15,014 bases of DNA from Bacteroidetes bacterium SW_11_45_7 (GTDB lineage Bacteria > Bacteroidota > Bacteroidia > Chitinophagales > SW-11-45-7). This document shows positions 7,220-14,057 of the stretch, piece by piece. The stretch covers positions 1 through 15,014 of the forward strand of contig PXTV01000212.1 in NCBI GenBank assembly GCA_003022985.1, in the 5' to 3' direction. Under the pieces are notes generated by a model. That model was given only the letters and a program-made list of their open reading frames with translations, made no database searches and was not told where the DNA came from. The translations under genes were made by a program, and so were the position numbers. Each line of letters starts with the position of its first letter. Position 1 is the stretch's first letter.

Positions 7220-7570
7220 TCAAACCTCTTCCTCAAATTCATCATCACCACCAGTCAATAATTCCATGGCTTGTTTGAGCTCATTTAATGCATGCTGATC
7301 CCCATTTTTATTTGCCATAGTAATCCCTTCTTGATACACTTGCGCTGCTTGGTCATCATCGCCCTCTTCTTCAAAAAGCTTACCCAGGTGATAGTAAGTC
7401 CCAATATAGGCAGGATCGTGTTGTTTTAATACCCGGAAATAGCCCTTTGCCTTGTCAATTTTGCCTTCCTTCACGTATTCCTGCGCAATGCAGAATCTGG
7501 CAAAAGAATCATTCGGATTCGTTTCAAGGTATTGGAAAAGCTGCTCCAATCTGTTGTTTGTCTTTTGCAT
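7220..7570 (-). CDS. Small TPR-repeat protein
   Basis: A 116-residue cytoplasmic protein with about two to three tetratricopeptide repeats: DSFARFCIAQEYVKEGKIDKA (about 21-41, shown by the A..Y...G...KA pattern) followed by PAYIGTYYHLGKLFEEEGDD and QAAQVYQEGITMA (about 53-85). The C-terminus is acidic (GGDDEFEEEV). TPR modules bind partner proteins; nothing shows which. It lies directly upstream of tilS on the same strand, 30 bp from the TGA that blocks the tilS frame, so the two probably share a transcript. The gene itself has a normal start and stop and looks intact, so the damage next to it appears confined to the tilS 5' end. Confidence 0.88.
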   Translation of the reverse strand: MQKTNNRLEQLFQYLETNPNDSFARFCIAQEYVKEGKIDKAKGYFRVLKQHDPAYIGTYYHLGKLFEEEGDDDQAAQVYQEGITMANKNGDQHALNELKQAMELLTGGDDEFEEEV

Positions 7571-7690
7571 AGCAGAGGAAATCCTTTAGGTTAAGAATGA
7601 TGAATATTGTTCAGATTATTAAATAGTTACAGCCCTCTCTAAATGGCTCTCGATGGGAAGCTCTGGTTTTCAATTATTCGAATTTTTGGT

Positions 7691-7698
7691 TAGTTTTG
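7691..7698 (+). promoter_or_regulatory. Candidate -7 box upstream of etfB
   Basis: TAGTTTTG matches TAnnTTTG exactly and lies about 42 nt before the etfB start at 7740. No TTG is seen at the expected distance upstream, so the call is weak. If right, it falls inside the in-frame 5' extension from 7653 and so supports the shorter etfB start. Confidence 0.3.
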
Positions 7699-7739
7699 GC
7701 TACTGCTTTGCAAGGATTGAACGCAGAAAAATAGATCTT

Positions 7740-8483
7740 ATGAAAAGTTTAGTTTGTATTAGTAAAGTACCTGACACCACGACAAAAGTCACCTTTACCG
7801 ACAATAACACCAAATTTAACGAAGAGAATGTGCAGTACATCGTCAACCCATACGATGAGTGGTACTCACTTGTTCGGGCTCTGGAGTTGAAAGAAGCAAA
7901 AGGCGAGGGGACAGTAACTGTAGTAAATGTGGGCCCTGCCGACAATGAACAAACTATCCGCAAGGCACTTGCTATTGGTGCTGATGACGCAGTTAGGATT
8001 GATGCACAACCTACTGATGGTTACTACACAGCAGCCCAAATTGCCGCTCATGCTAAAGATAAGGGCTACGATTTGGTCTGGGCAGGAAGTGAATCGATCG
8101 ATTATAATGGATTTGAAGTAGGGGGTATGCTGGCTGAACTACTCGGGCTTCCTTATGTTCAAAATGCAACAAGTATTGATTATGATGGTAGCTCAGCTAC
8201 TTTAGTGCGAAATATTGAAGGGGGGCAGGAAACCTTATCTGTTCATTCACCATTTGTGCTAAGCACTCAAAAGGGCATGGCAGAAGCCCGGATTCCTAAT
8301 ATGCGAGGCATCATGCAGGCCAAGAAAAAACCTCTTGAAGTGATCTCACCTGTAGAAGCTGAGAATCTGACTGAAATTACCAAGTTTGAGCATCCTCCTG
8401 AAAAAGGGGAAGTGAAGATGATCGATCCTGAAAATGTAGAGGAACTTGTTGATCTATTACAAAACGAAGCAAAAGTATTATAA
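7740..8483 (+). CDS. etfB: Electron transfer flavoprotein, beta subunit
   Basis: A 247-residue protein from ATG at 7740 (MKSLVCISKVPDT), the normal N-terminus and length of EtfB. An in-frame ATG at 7653 would add 29 residues unlike the family (MGSSGFQLFEFL...) and is rejected. Family features visible are VNPYDEWYSLVRALELKE (about 37-54), VGPADNEQTIRKALAIGADDA (split N-terminal adenine-nucleotide domain), LVWAGSESIDYNG, and the EtfB signature region GGMAEARIPN-like as STQKGMAEARIPNMRGIM with KKKPL. Family knowledge: EtfB binds AMP structurally and, with EtfA, carries electrons from acyl-CoA and related dehydrogenases to the respiratory chain through ETF-quinone oxidoreductase. etfA starts 3 nt after its stop, so the two are translationally coupled in an operon. 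Confidence 0.96.
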   Translation: MKSLVCISKVPDTTTKVTFTDNNTKFNEENVQYIVNPYDEWYSLVRALELKEAKGEGTVTVVNVGPADNEQTIRKALAIGADDAVRIDAQPTDGYYTAAQIAAHAKDKGYDLVWAGSESIDYNGFEVGGMLAELLGLPYVQNATSIDYDGSSATLVRNIEGGQETLSVHSPFVLSTQKGMAEARIPNMRGIMQAKKKPLEVISPVEAENLTEITKFEHPPEKGEVKMIDPENVEELVDLLQNEAKVL

Positions 8484-8486
8484 GCA

Positions 8487-9461
8487 ATGGCAGTTATAGT
8501 CTATCCTGATACAGTAGAAAAAGAGATTAAAAAAGCATCTAAAGAAGCCGTGTATTACGCGAGTAAGGTGGCCGGGCAACTCGGTACTGAAACGATTGCA
8601 TTAGCTCTCGGTACACTTGAAGAGGATAAATTGAGCACACTTGCCAAGTACGGTGCAGATCAAGTTGCAACTGTTCATGATGAACGGCTTGATCATTTTG
8701 ATTCATGTGCTCACACAAAAGCAGTTGCTGAAATTGTTGAGCAATACAGTGCCCGGGTTATTGTAATTCCATACACGAATAATGGCCAGGGATTAGCACC
8801 CCGTCTTTCAGCTCGTCTTAAGGCAGGCCTTGTTCCCGGAGCTGTTGACTTCCCCCGAACAGATGGCGATTTTGTTGTCAAGAAAGGTGTATTTTCAGGG
8901 AAAGGTTTTGCCTATTACAAGATTAATACCGATCGTAAAATTATCGGTATGCTACCGAACTCCATCGGTCCTCAGGAGAATCCTAAAGCCGGAGCTGTAG
9001 AACAGTTAAATGTGACCTTAGAAGATAGTGACTTTACAGTCCAGGTGAAAGATGTTCAAAAGTCCACAGAAGGGGTGCCCCTGTCAGAAGCTGATTTGGT
9101 GGTTTCCGGTGGCCGGGGTCTTAAAGGGCCGGAAAACTGGGGTGTTATTGAGGATCTTGCTGAAACAATTGGAGCAGCAACAGCATGTTCACGACCCGTA
9201 GCTGATAGCGAGTGGCGGCCACACCACGAGCATGTTGGCCAAACAGGGCAAACCATTCGACCAAGCTTGTACATTGCCATTGGTATTTCCGGTGCTATAC
9301 AACATTTAGCAGGTATCAACAAGAGTAAAGTTATTGTTGCTATTAACAAAGATCCTGAAGCTCCTATACTTAAAGAAGCGGATTACGGGATTGTGGCTGA
9401 CGCCTTTGAAGTTGTTCCCAAACTCACCGAAGCACTTAAGGAAAAGGTAGCGGCAAGCTAA
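8487..9461 (+). CDS. etfA: Electron transfer flavoprotein, alpha subunit
   Basis: A 324-residue EtfA. The N-terminal domain (about 1-190) resembles the EtfB fold. The C-terminal FAD domain shows SGGRGL (207-212), CSRPVAD, VGQTGQTIRP (250-259), GISGAIQH (266-273) and INKDPEAPI (286-294), the standard FAD-binding series of the alpha subunit. Together with EtfB it forms the soluble heterodimer that accepts electrons from acyl-CoA dehydrogenases in beta-oxidation and amino-acid breakdown. There is no fused ferredoxin domain, so this is the ordinary kind rather than a FixB with extra domains; whether it can bifurcate cannot be told by eye. The downstream nuclease gene follows 35 bp later and may be co-transcribed. 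Confidence 0.97.
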   Translation: MAVIVYPDTVEKEIKKASKEAVYYASKVAGQLGTETIALALGTLEEDKLSTLAKYGADQVATVHDERLDHFDSCAHTKAVAEIVEQYSARVIVIPYTNNGQGLAPRLSARLKAGLVPGAVDFPRTDGDFVVKKGVFSGKGFAYYKINTDRKIIGMLPNSIGPQENPKAGAVEQLNVTLEDSDFTVQVKDVQKSTEGVPLSEADLVVSGGRGLKGPENWGVIEDLAETIGAATACSRPVADSEWRPHHEHVGQTGQTIRPSLYIAIGISGAIQHLAGINKSKVIVAINKDPEAPILKEADYGIVADAFEVVPKLTEALKEKVAAS

Positions 9462-9485
9462 TTGCTATCTCAAAAAGAAAGGATC

Positions 9486-9490
9486 AGGAG
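9486..9490 (+). promoter_or_regulatory. Shine-Dalgarno-like AGGAG before the nuclease gene
   Basis: AGGAG ends 6 nt before the ATG at 9497. This stands out because most starts in the window have no such sequence, as expected in Bacteroidota. It supports this start and independent initiation behind etfA. Confidence 0.45.
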
Positions 9491-9496
9491 CTAGTT

Positions 9497-10102
9497 ATGG
9501 AAGATAAACTTGAATTGGAGATCGTAGCTCTTTCCCATAGTATAACTCAGTCTCATTCTTATGCTGTTGTATTGGGTGAAAAAGAAGGGAAGAGACGCTT
9601 GCCTGTGGTAATTGGCGGTAACGAAGCCCAGGCTATCGCTGTTGCTCTTGAAAAGATGAACTCAAGCAGGCCCCTTACGCACGATCTCATGAAAAACATT
9701 CTTGACCAGTTTGAGATTCAACTTAATGAAGTGGTTATCAGTAACTTGCAGGATGGCATTTTCTATGCTCAATTGGTCTGTGAAAAAGATGGGGAAACCT
9801 ACGAAATCGATTCCCGCACATCAGATGCTATAGCGCTTGCTGTTCGCTTTAATTGCCCTATTTATTCCTATGAGTTTATTATGGATTCAGCTGGCGTTAT
9901 TATGGAAGAAGAAGGTGAAGAAGGGCAGCGTGAAGCTGAAGAAGCACAAGCCAAGCAACCTGAACAATCCAGCTCGGAAAATTTCAGTCAACTATCAAAG
10001 GAAGAGTTGAATAATAAACTCAACGAAGCTCTCGAAAAAGAAGAATACGAAAAGGCTATTAAAATTCGTGATGAGATCAACAGGAGGAAAGAGGGCTCCT
10101 GA
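9497..10102 (+). CDS. Bifunctional nuclease (BFN/DUF151) domain protein with C-terminal UVR motif
   Basis: A 201-residue protein. Residues about 1-135 form the BFN (DUF151) domain: VVLGEKEGKRRLPVVIGGNEAQAIA, LTHDLMKNIL and the characteristic SDAIALAVRFNCPIY beginning at Ser109. A Glu/Gln-rich linker follows (about 140-160), then a UVR motif (about 165-198: LSKEELNNKLNEALEKEEYEKAIKIRDEI), the short helical hairpin also present in UvrB and UvrC. Plant and bacterial BFN proteins are reported to have RNase and DNase activity; the role in Bacteroidota is not settled, and the catalytic residues are not obvious to me. The BFN+UVR arrangement is common in this phylum. It probably shares the etfBA transcript, followed by the nucleoside transporter. 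Confidence 0.9.
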   Translation: MEDKLELEIVALSHSITQSHSYAVVLGEKEGKRRLPVVIGGNEAQAIAVALEKMNSSRPLTHDLMKNILDQFEIQLNEVVISNLQDGIFYAQLVCEKDGETYEIDSRTSDAIALAVRFNCPIYSYEFIMDSAGVIMEEEGEEGQREAEEAQAKQPEQSSSENFSQLSKEELNNKLNEALEKEEYEKAIKIRDEINRRKEGS

Positions 10103-10256
10103 TGATAAGTGTTTCAGACTTTGATCGATAAAAAGATCGAAGGTTTAGTTCAGGTCTATCTCCATCATATTGTTGCAGTGCACTTCCGTTCCTTTTCTTC
10201 CCCCTGACATTTTTTACCTTTAGTTCCTTTCTGTTTACGACCTGTAAGGCCTCTTC

Positions 10257-11597
10257 ATGGTTGAGGATATCCTCAGAGGAACAATCGGCATTGTTGGCTT
10301 GCTCGCCATAGCTTTCCTGCTTAGCAATGACAGGAAGAATATCAATTGGCGTATTGTCATAACCGGTATTGTCCTTCAGTTTTTGTTTGCTCTTGGCGTT
10401 CTGAAAGTTGATTTTATAAGAGAGATCTTCGATGCCATCTCGAGCTTCTTTGTCAAGGTGCTGGACTTTTCTGAAAAAGGAGCAGAATTCGTGCTGGGTG
10501 AATGGCCGGAAACCGTGAAAGTAAGGGATGGCGATGGGGACATCATTACGGTTGGCTATATTTTTGCCTTTAAGGTCCTGCCTACCATCATCTTCTTTTC
10601 CGCCCTATCATCGCTCTTGTACTTCTTAGGGATTCTTCAAAAGATCGTCTATGGTTTTGCATGGGTGATGAACAAGGCCATGCGTTTGTCAGGGGCTGAG
10701 AGCTTAGCTGCAGCTGCGAATATCTTCATTGGCCAGACGGAAGCACCACTGATTGTCAAACCCTATCTCGACAAAATGACGAAGTCCGAGCTCATGGCTC
10801 TCATGACAGGAGGGATGGCTACGATAGCGGGGGGTGTTTTTGCAGCATATATCGGCTTTTTGGGAGGCGATAGCGAGGCGCAGCAACAAATGTTCGCCTC
10901 TCATTTGCTCTCGGCTTCCATCATGTCTGCACCTGCAGCTATTGTAGCCGCCAAAATGCTCTTTCCCGAAATGAATCCCGCTTCTGTTAATAGAGAGCTG
11001 TCAATTCATAGCGAAAAAATTGGCAGCAATGTGCTGGACGCCATAACAAATGGTACCACTGAAGGGCTAAAATTGGCCGTTAATGTGGGCGCCATGCTTC
11101 TCACCTTTATCGCCATGATCGCCATGTTCAACTACATCTGTGAAGAGTGGATCGGTAGTTGGACGGGCCTAAATGAAATGGTTGTCAATTCTACGAATGG
11201 GCGGTTCGATGGGTTTACACTCCAATATATCCTCGGTTTGTTATTTTCACCCTTTGCTTGGCTTTTGGGCGTCCCGAGCGCTGATATGGTGGTTGTCGGT
11301 CAGCTCTTAGGTGAGAAAACGGTGCTCAATGAATTTGTTGCGTACTCGAGTTTAGGCCAATACAAAGCAGATGGGGAAATGTTTCAACATCAAAAGTCCG
11401 TGATTATTGCTACCTATGCTCTTTGTGGTTTTGCGAATTTTGCCTCCATCGGGATTCAGATAGGCGGTATAGGGGCTATTGCACCGAGTCAGCGCCAAAA
11501 TCTTTCGGAACTCGGCATTAAAGCGCTGATTGGCGGCACCATCGCCTGCTTTATGACAGCTTGCGTAGCGGGGATGCTTGTGGCGGATGGAATGTGA
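10257..11597 (+). CDS. Concentrative nucleoside transporter (CNT/NupC family)
   Basis: A 446-residue inner-membrane protein that couples nucleoside uptake to an ion gradient (Na+ or H+). The hydrophobic helices are clear from residue 8 onward. The substrate-binding hairpin carries GQTEAPL (159-165), and the CNT signature (G/A)xKx3NEFVA(Y/M/F) is matched perfectly by GEKTVLNEFVAY (352-363). PSADMVVVGQ and the final glycine-rich GGIGAIAPSQR helix are also typical. Family knowledge places nucleoside and cation contacts at the Gln-Thr-Glu and Asn-Glu positions. The charged loop WPETVKVRDGDGD (about 82-94) is an insert often seen in bacterial members. The ATG at 10257 gives a plausible short periplasmic N-terminus; no clear promoter or ribosome binding site marks it. 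A nuclease gene lies 154 bp upstream, which fits nucleic-acid salvage but proves nothing. Confidence 0.95.
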   Translation: MVEDILRGTIGIVGLLAIAFLLSNDRKNINWRIVITGIVLQFLFALGVLKVDFIREIFDAISSFFVKVLDFSEKGAEFVLGEWPETVKVRDGDGDIITVGYIFAFKVLPTIIFFSALSSLLYFLGILQKIVYGFAWVMNKAMRLSGAESLAAAANIFIGQTEAPLIVKPYLDKMTKSELMALMTGGMATIAGGVFAAYIGFLGGDSEAQQQMFASHLLSASIMSAPAAIVAAKMLFPEMNPASVNRELSIHSEKIGSNVLDAITNGTTEGLKLAVNVGAMLLTFIAMIAMFNYICEEWIGSWTGLNEMVVNSTNGRFDGFTLQYILGLLFSPFAWLLGVPSADMVVVGQLLGEKTVLNEFVAYSSLGQYKADGEMFQHQKSVIIATYALCGFANFASIGIQIGGIGAIAPSQRQNLSELGIKALIGGTIACFMTACVAGMLVADGM

Positions 11598-11686
11598 GAG
11601 ATGAAAGGATAATTTTAATTGTAATTTCTAATTTCTAATAACTACCATACAAAAAACATCATTCTTAACCTAAACAATCGATTATT

Positions 11687-12559
11687 ATGGCTACTAAAGG
11701 CATGCTAAGAGAAGACGCACTCGAAGGCAAAACCATTTTAATTACAGGCGGGGGTACTGGTCTGGGCCGTGCAATGGGTGAGTACTTCCTGGAGTTGGGC
11801 GCCAACCTTGTTATTACCAGCAGGAAATTGGAAAAACTCGAGCAAGCTGCCAGGGAAATGGAGGAGGCAAAAGGCGGCACGGTTCTCCCGGTTGCTTGCG
11901 ATGTGCGCGAATACGAGCAAGTAGAAGAAGTGCAGAAAAAAGCGGTCGAGCAATTCGGTCAGGTTGATGCACTGGTCAATAATGCCGCTGGCAATTTTGT
12001 GAGTCCAACTGAACGCCTTTCTCATAGAGCATTTGATGCGGTTGTGGATATTGTACTGAAAGGCACCTACAATAACACGCTGGCCCATGGCAAACACTGG
12101 ATTCAAAACGAGCAACAAGGGACGGTTCTCAACATTGTCACCACCTATGCATGGACAGGTTCCGGCTATGTGGTGCCTTCGGCTTGCGGCAAGTCAGGCG
12201 TGCTGGGCATGACGCGCTCACTGGCTGTTGAATGGGCCAAGTACGGCATCCGCATGAACGCTATTGCTCCCGGCCCATTTCCTACAGAAGGGGCCTGGCA
12301 AAATCTGATACCGGATAATCTTGCCGACCAGATCGATCCGAAAGCGCGTGTGCCGATGAACCGCTATGGTGAGAACCAGGAATTGGCCAATTTAGCGGCC
12401 TATCTTGTATCCGATTTCTCTGCTTATATCAATGGCGAAGTGATCACTATCGATGGCGGTGAGTGGTTGAATGGTGCCGGCCAGTTCAACATGATGCAAT
12501 ACGTGCCGGCTGAAATGTGGGATATGCTTGAGCAGATGACCAAAGGCAATAAAAAATAA
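11687..12559 (+). CDS. SDR-family 2,4-dienoyl-CoA reductase-like oxidoreductase
   Basis: A 290-residue Rossmann-fold dehydrogenase. TGGGTGLG (20-27) is the cofactor glycine motif, and SR at 45-46 after the second strand suggests NADP(H). NNAAG (98-102) and CDV (71-73) are standard. The usual SDR YxxxK is changed: the Lys is Lys169 in SACGK, but the Tyr position holds Ser165. Tyr154 in TTYAWTGSG, with VVPSA, matches the arrangement known from mitochondrial 2,4-dienoyl-CoA reductase (DECR1), where an earlier Tyr acts with the Ser and Lys. I therefore favour a 2,4-dienoyl-CoA reductase, needed to oxidise unsaturated fatty acids at even-numbered double bonds, over a generic SDR. EtfAB upstream fits beta-oxidation. 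It has its own spacers (89 bp before, 146 bp after), so may be monocistronic. Confidence 0.88.
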   Translation: MATKGMLREDALEGKTILITGGGTGLGRAMGEYFLELGANLVITSRKLEKLEQAAREMEEAKGGTVLPVACDVREYEQVEEVQKKAVEQFGQVDALVNNAAGNFVSPTERLSHRAFDAVVDIVLKGTYNNTLAHGKHWIQNEQQGTVLNIVTTYAWTGSGYVVPSACGKSGVLGMTRSLAVEWAKYGIRMNAIAPGPFPTEGAWQNLIPDNLADQIDPKARVPMNRYGENQELANLAAYLVSDFSAYINGEVITIDGGEWLNGAGQFNMMQYVPAEMWDMLEQMTKGNKK

Positions 12560-12630
12560 GGAAGCAGGGGGTCACTCTATCCAGTTCCATGTGTTATCAA
12601 TGGCGGGGAAGTTTGAAATAGATCAGCCCC

Positions 12631-12664
12631 TTGGCCATGATTTGTTAAAGGTAACGTACATTTG
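12631..12664 (+). promoter_or_regulatory. Bacteroidota-type promoter of the M16 peptidase pair
   Basis: TACATTTG at 12657-12664 matches TAnnTTTG exactly. TTG at 12631-12633 lies 23 nt upstream, at the long end of the accepted spacing. A transcript starting just after it would begin 3' of the GTG at 12664, which supports translation from ATG at 12706. Confidence 0.45.
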
Positions 12665-12705
12665 TGATTGGTTCAATTGGTTCTACTAACCCGAATTTCG
12701 AAATT

Positions 12706-14034
12706 ATGATACCATTACGAATAGTCTTGTCATGTCTTTTCATGCTGGCAGTTCTGACGGTGCAGGGACAGATTGAGGATATTGAATTCACCAGGTTTGA
12801 GCTGGATAACGGGCTCGATGTTGTCCTCCACGAAGATCATTCATCGCCCATTGTGGCCGTAACAATTACCTACCATGTGGGTTCCAAGAATGAAGACCCG
12901 GAACGGACCGGTTTTGCGCACTTCTTCGAGCACTTGACGTTCGAAAAAACGGAAAATATAGGCCGTGACGAATTCCCGAAGATTGTGCAAAATGCAGGCG
13001 GGCGGAGAAATGGTTTTACATCATTTGACCAAACCGCTTATTTTGAAGTCTTGCCTTCAAACCAGTTCGAACTGGGCTTATGGCTCGAGTCCGAGCGCAT
13101 GATGAACGTTGTGATCGACTCTGCCGGTGTTGAAAACCAGCGCCAGGTAGTTAAGGAGGAAAAGAAACAGCGATTGGATAACAGGCCCTACGGTTCGGTA
13201 AGTCAACAGGCCTTTGCTCATTCTTATGAAAAACATCCTTATAGGTGGACGCCAATAGGTAAGGAGCAATACATCGACCGGGCTTCAATAGAAGAATTCC
13301 GCAATTTCTATCAAACCTATTACGTGCCGAATAATGCTGTGCTTTCCATTGCGGGCGATATCGATACGAAACAAGCCAAAAAGCTCGTCAAAAAATATTT
13401 TGGGAATATTCCTCGCGGCAAGAAGGAAATGAAGAGACCAAATGTAGAGGAACCACCACAAACCGAGGAAACCCGTGATACCGTTTACGATAACATCCAA
13501 TTACCAGCTGTTATCCAAACCTACCATGCTCCTGAGCAAGGCACTGACGATTTTTATGCCCTCGATATGGTAACAACCCTTCTTTCGGATGGAAAAAGCT
13601 CTCGTTTATACAAGAAAGTTGTTGATGAAGAAGAAAAGGCGCTCAATGTCTTTTCAAGCATGAGGGGATTGGAAGACCCCGGCTTGTTTTTTGTGTTTGC
13701 TATAGCTAATAGAGGCGTGGCTGTTGATAGTCTTGAGATGGCTATCAATCAGGAAGTTGCTAAAGTCCGTAACAACTTGATTTCCGGGAAGGAATTCAAA
13801 AAGCTTCGCAATCAGATTGAAAACGATTTTTACAGCCGTAAAAATAACGTTCGCGGAAAAGCATTGGCACTCGCCAATTATCAACTTTTTTACGATAATC
13901 CCGATTTGTTCAACACGGAACTCGAGCGGTACATGAATGTGACGCGTGAGGATCTGAAACGTGTGGCTAATGAATATTTGGTGAAAGAAAACAGAACCGT
14001 TCTCCATTATTTACCGAAATCCCTTAAGCCGTAA
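12706..14034 (+). CDS. M16 family zinc metallopeptidase, catalytic subunit
   Basis: A 442-residue exported protease. I choose ATG at 12706 because it begins a good signal peptide (MIPLRIVLSCLFMLAVLTVQG, cleavage near GQ); a GTG at 12664 would put 14 residues in front and overlaps the likely promoter. The inverted zinc motif HxxEH is HFFEH (72-76), with zinc ligands His72 and His76 and catalytic Glu75. The distal glutamate ligand is expected in VVKEEKKQ (Glu151 or Glu152). PYGSVSQQ and the domain-2 strand TYHAPEQGTDDFYALDMVTTLLSDGKSSRLY, given here only as positions 270-300 of the protein, follow. Family knowledge: short M16B members pair with a partner subunit to form a peptide-degrading chamber. 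The next gene encodes such a partner 23 bp later. Confidence 0.95.
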   Translation: MIPLRIVLSCLFMLAVLTVQGQIEDIEFTRFELDNGLDVVLHEDHSSPIVAVTITYHVGSKNEDPERTGFAHFFEHLTFEKTENIGRDEFPKIVQNAGGRRNGFTSFDQTAYFEVLPSNQFELGLWLESERMMNVVIDSAGVENQRQVVKEEKKQRLDNRPYGSVSQQAFAHSYEKHPYRWTPIGKEQYIDRASIEEFRNFYQTYYVPNNAVLSIAGDIDTKQAKKLVKKYFGNIPRGKKEMKRPNVEEPPQTEETRDTVYDNIQLPAVIQTYHAPEQGTDDFYALDMVTTLLSDGKSSRLYKKVVDEEEKALNVFSSMRGLEDPGLFFVFAIANRGVAVDSLEMAINQEVAKVRNNLISGKEFKKLRNQIENDFYSRKNNVRGKALALANYQLFYDNPDLFNTELERYMNVTREDLKRVANEYLVKENRTVLHYLPKSLKP

Positions 14035-14057
14035 ATTTTTATAAACATTAGTTAGAT

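Noticed and set aside
10119..10142. A possible hairpin TCGAT-AAAAAG-ATCGA after the nuclease gene
   Set aside because: Only 5 bp of stem, broken by a mismatch and without a T-run, so it is too weak to call as a terminator.
13654..14007. Long antisense frames inside the M16 genes and others (for example 4024-4368, 11738-12118 and 14595-14960 on the minus strand)
   Set aside because: They lie wholly inside well-recognised genes on the other strand and show no family motifs.
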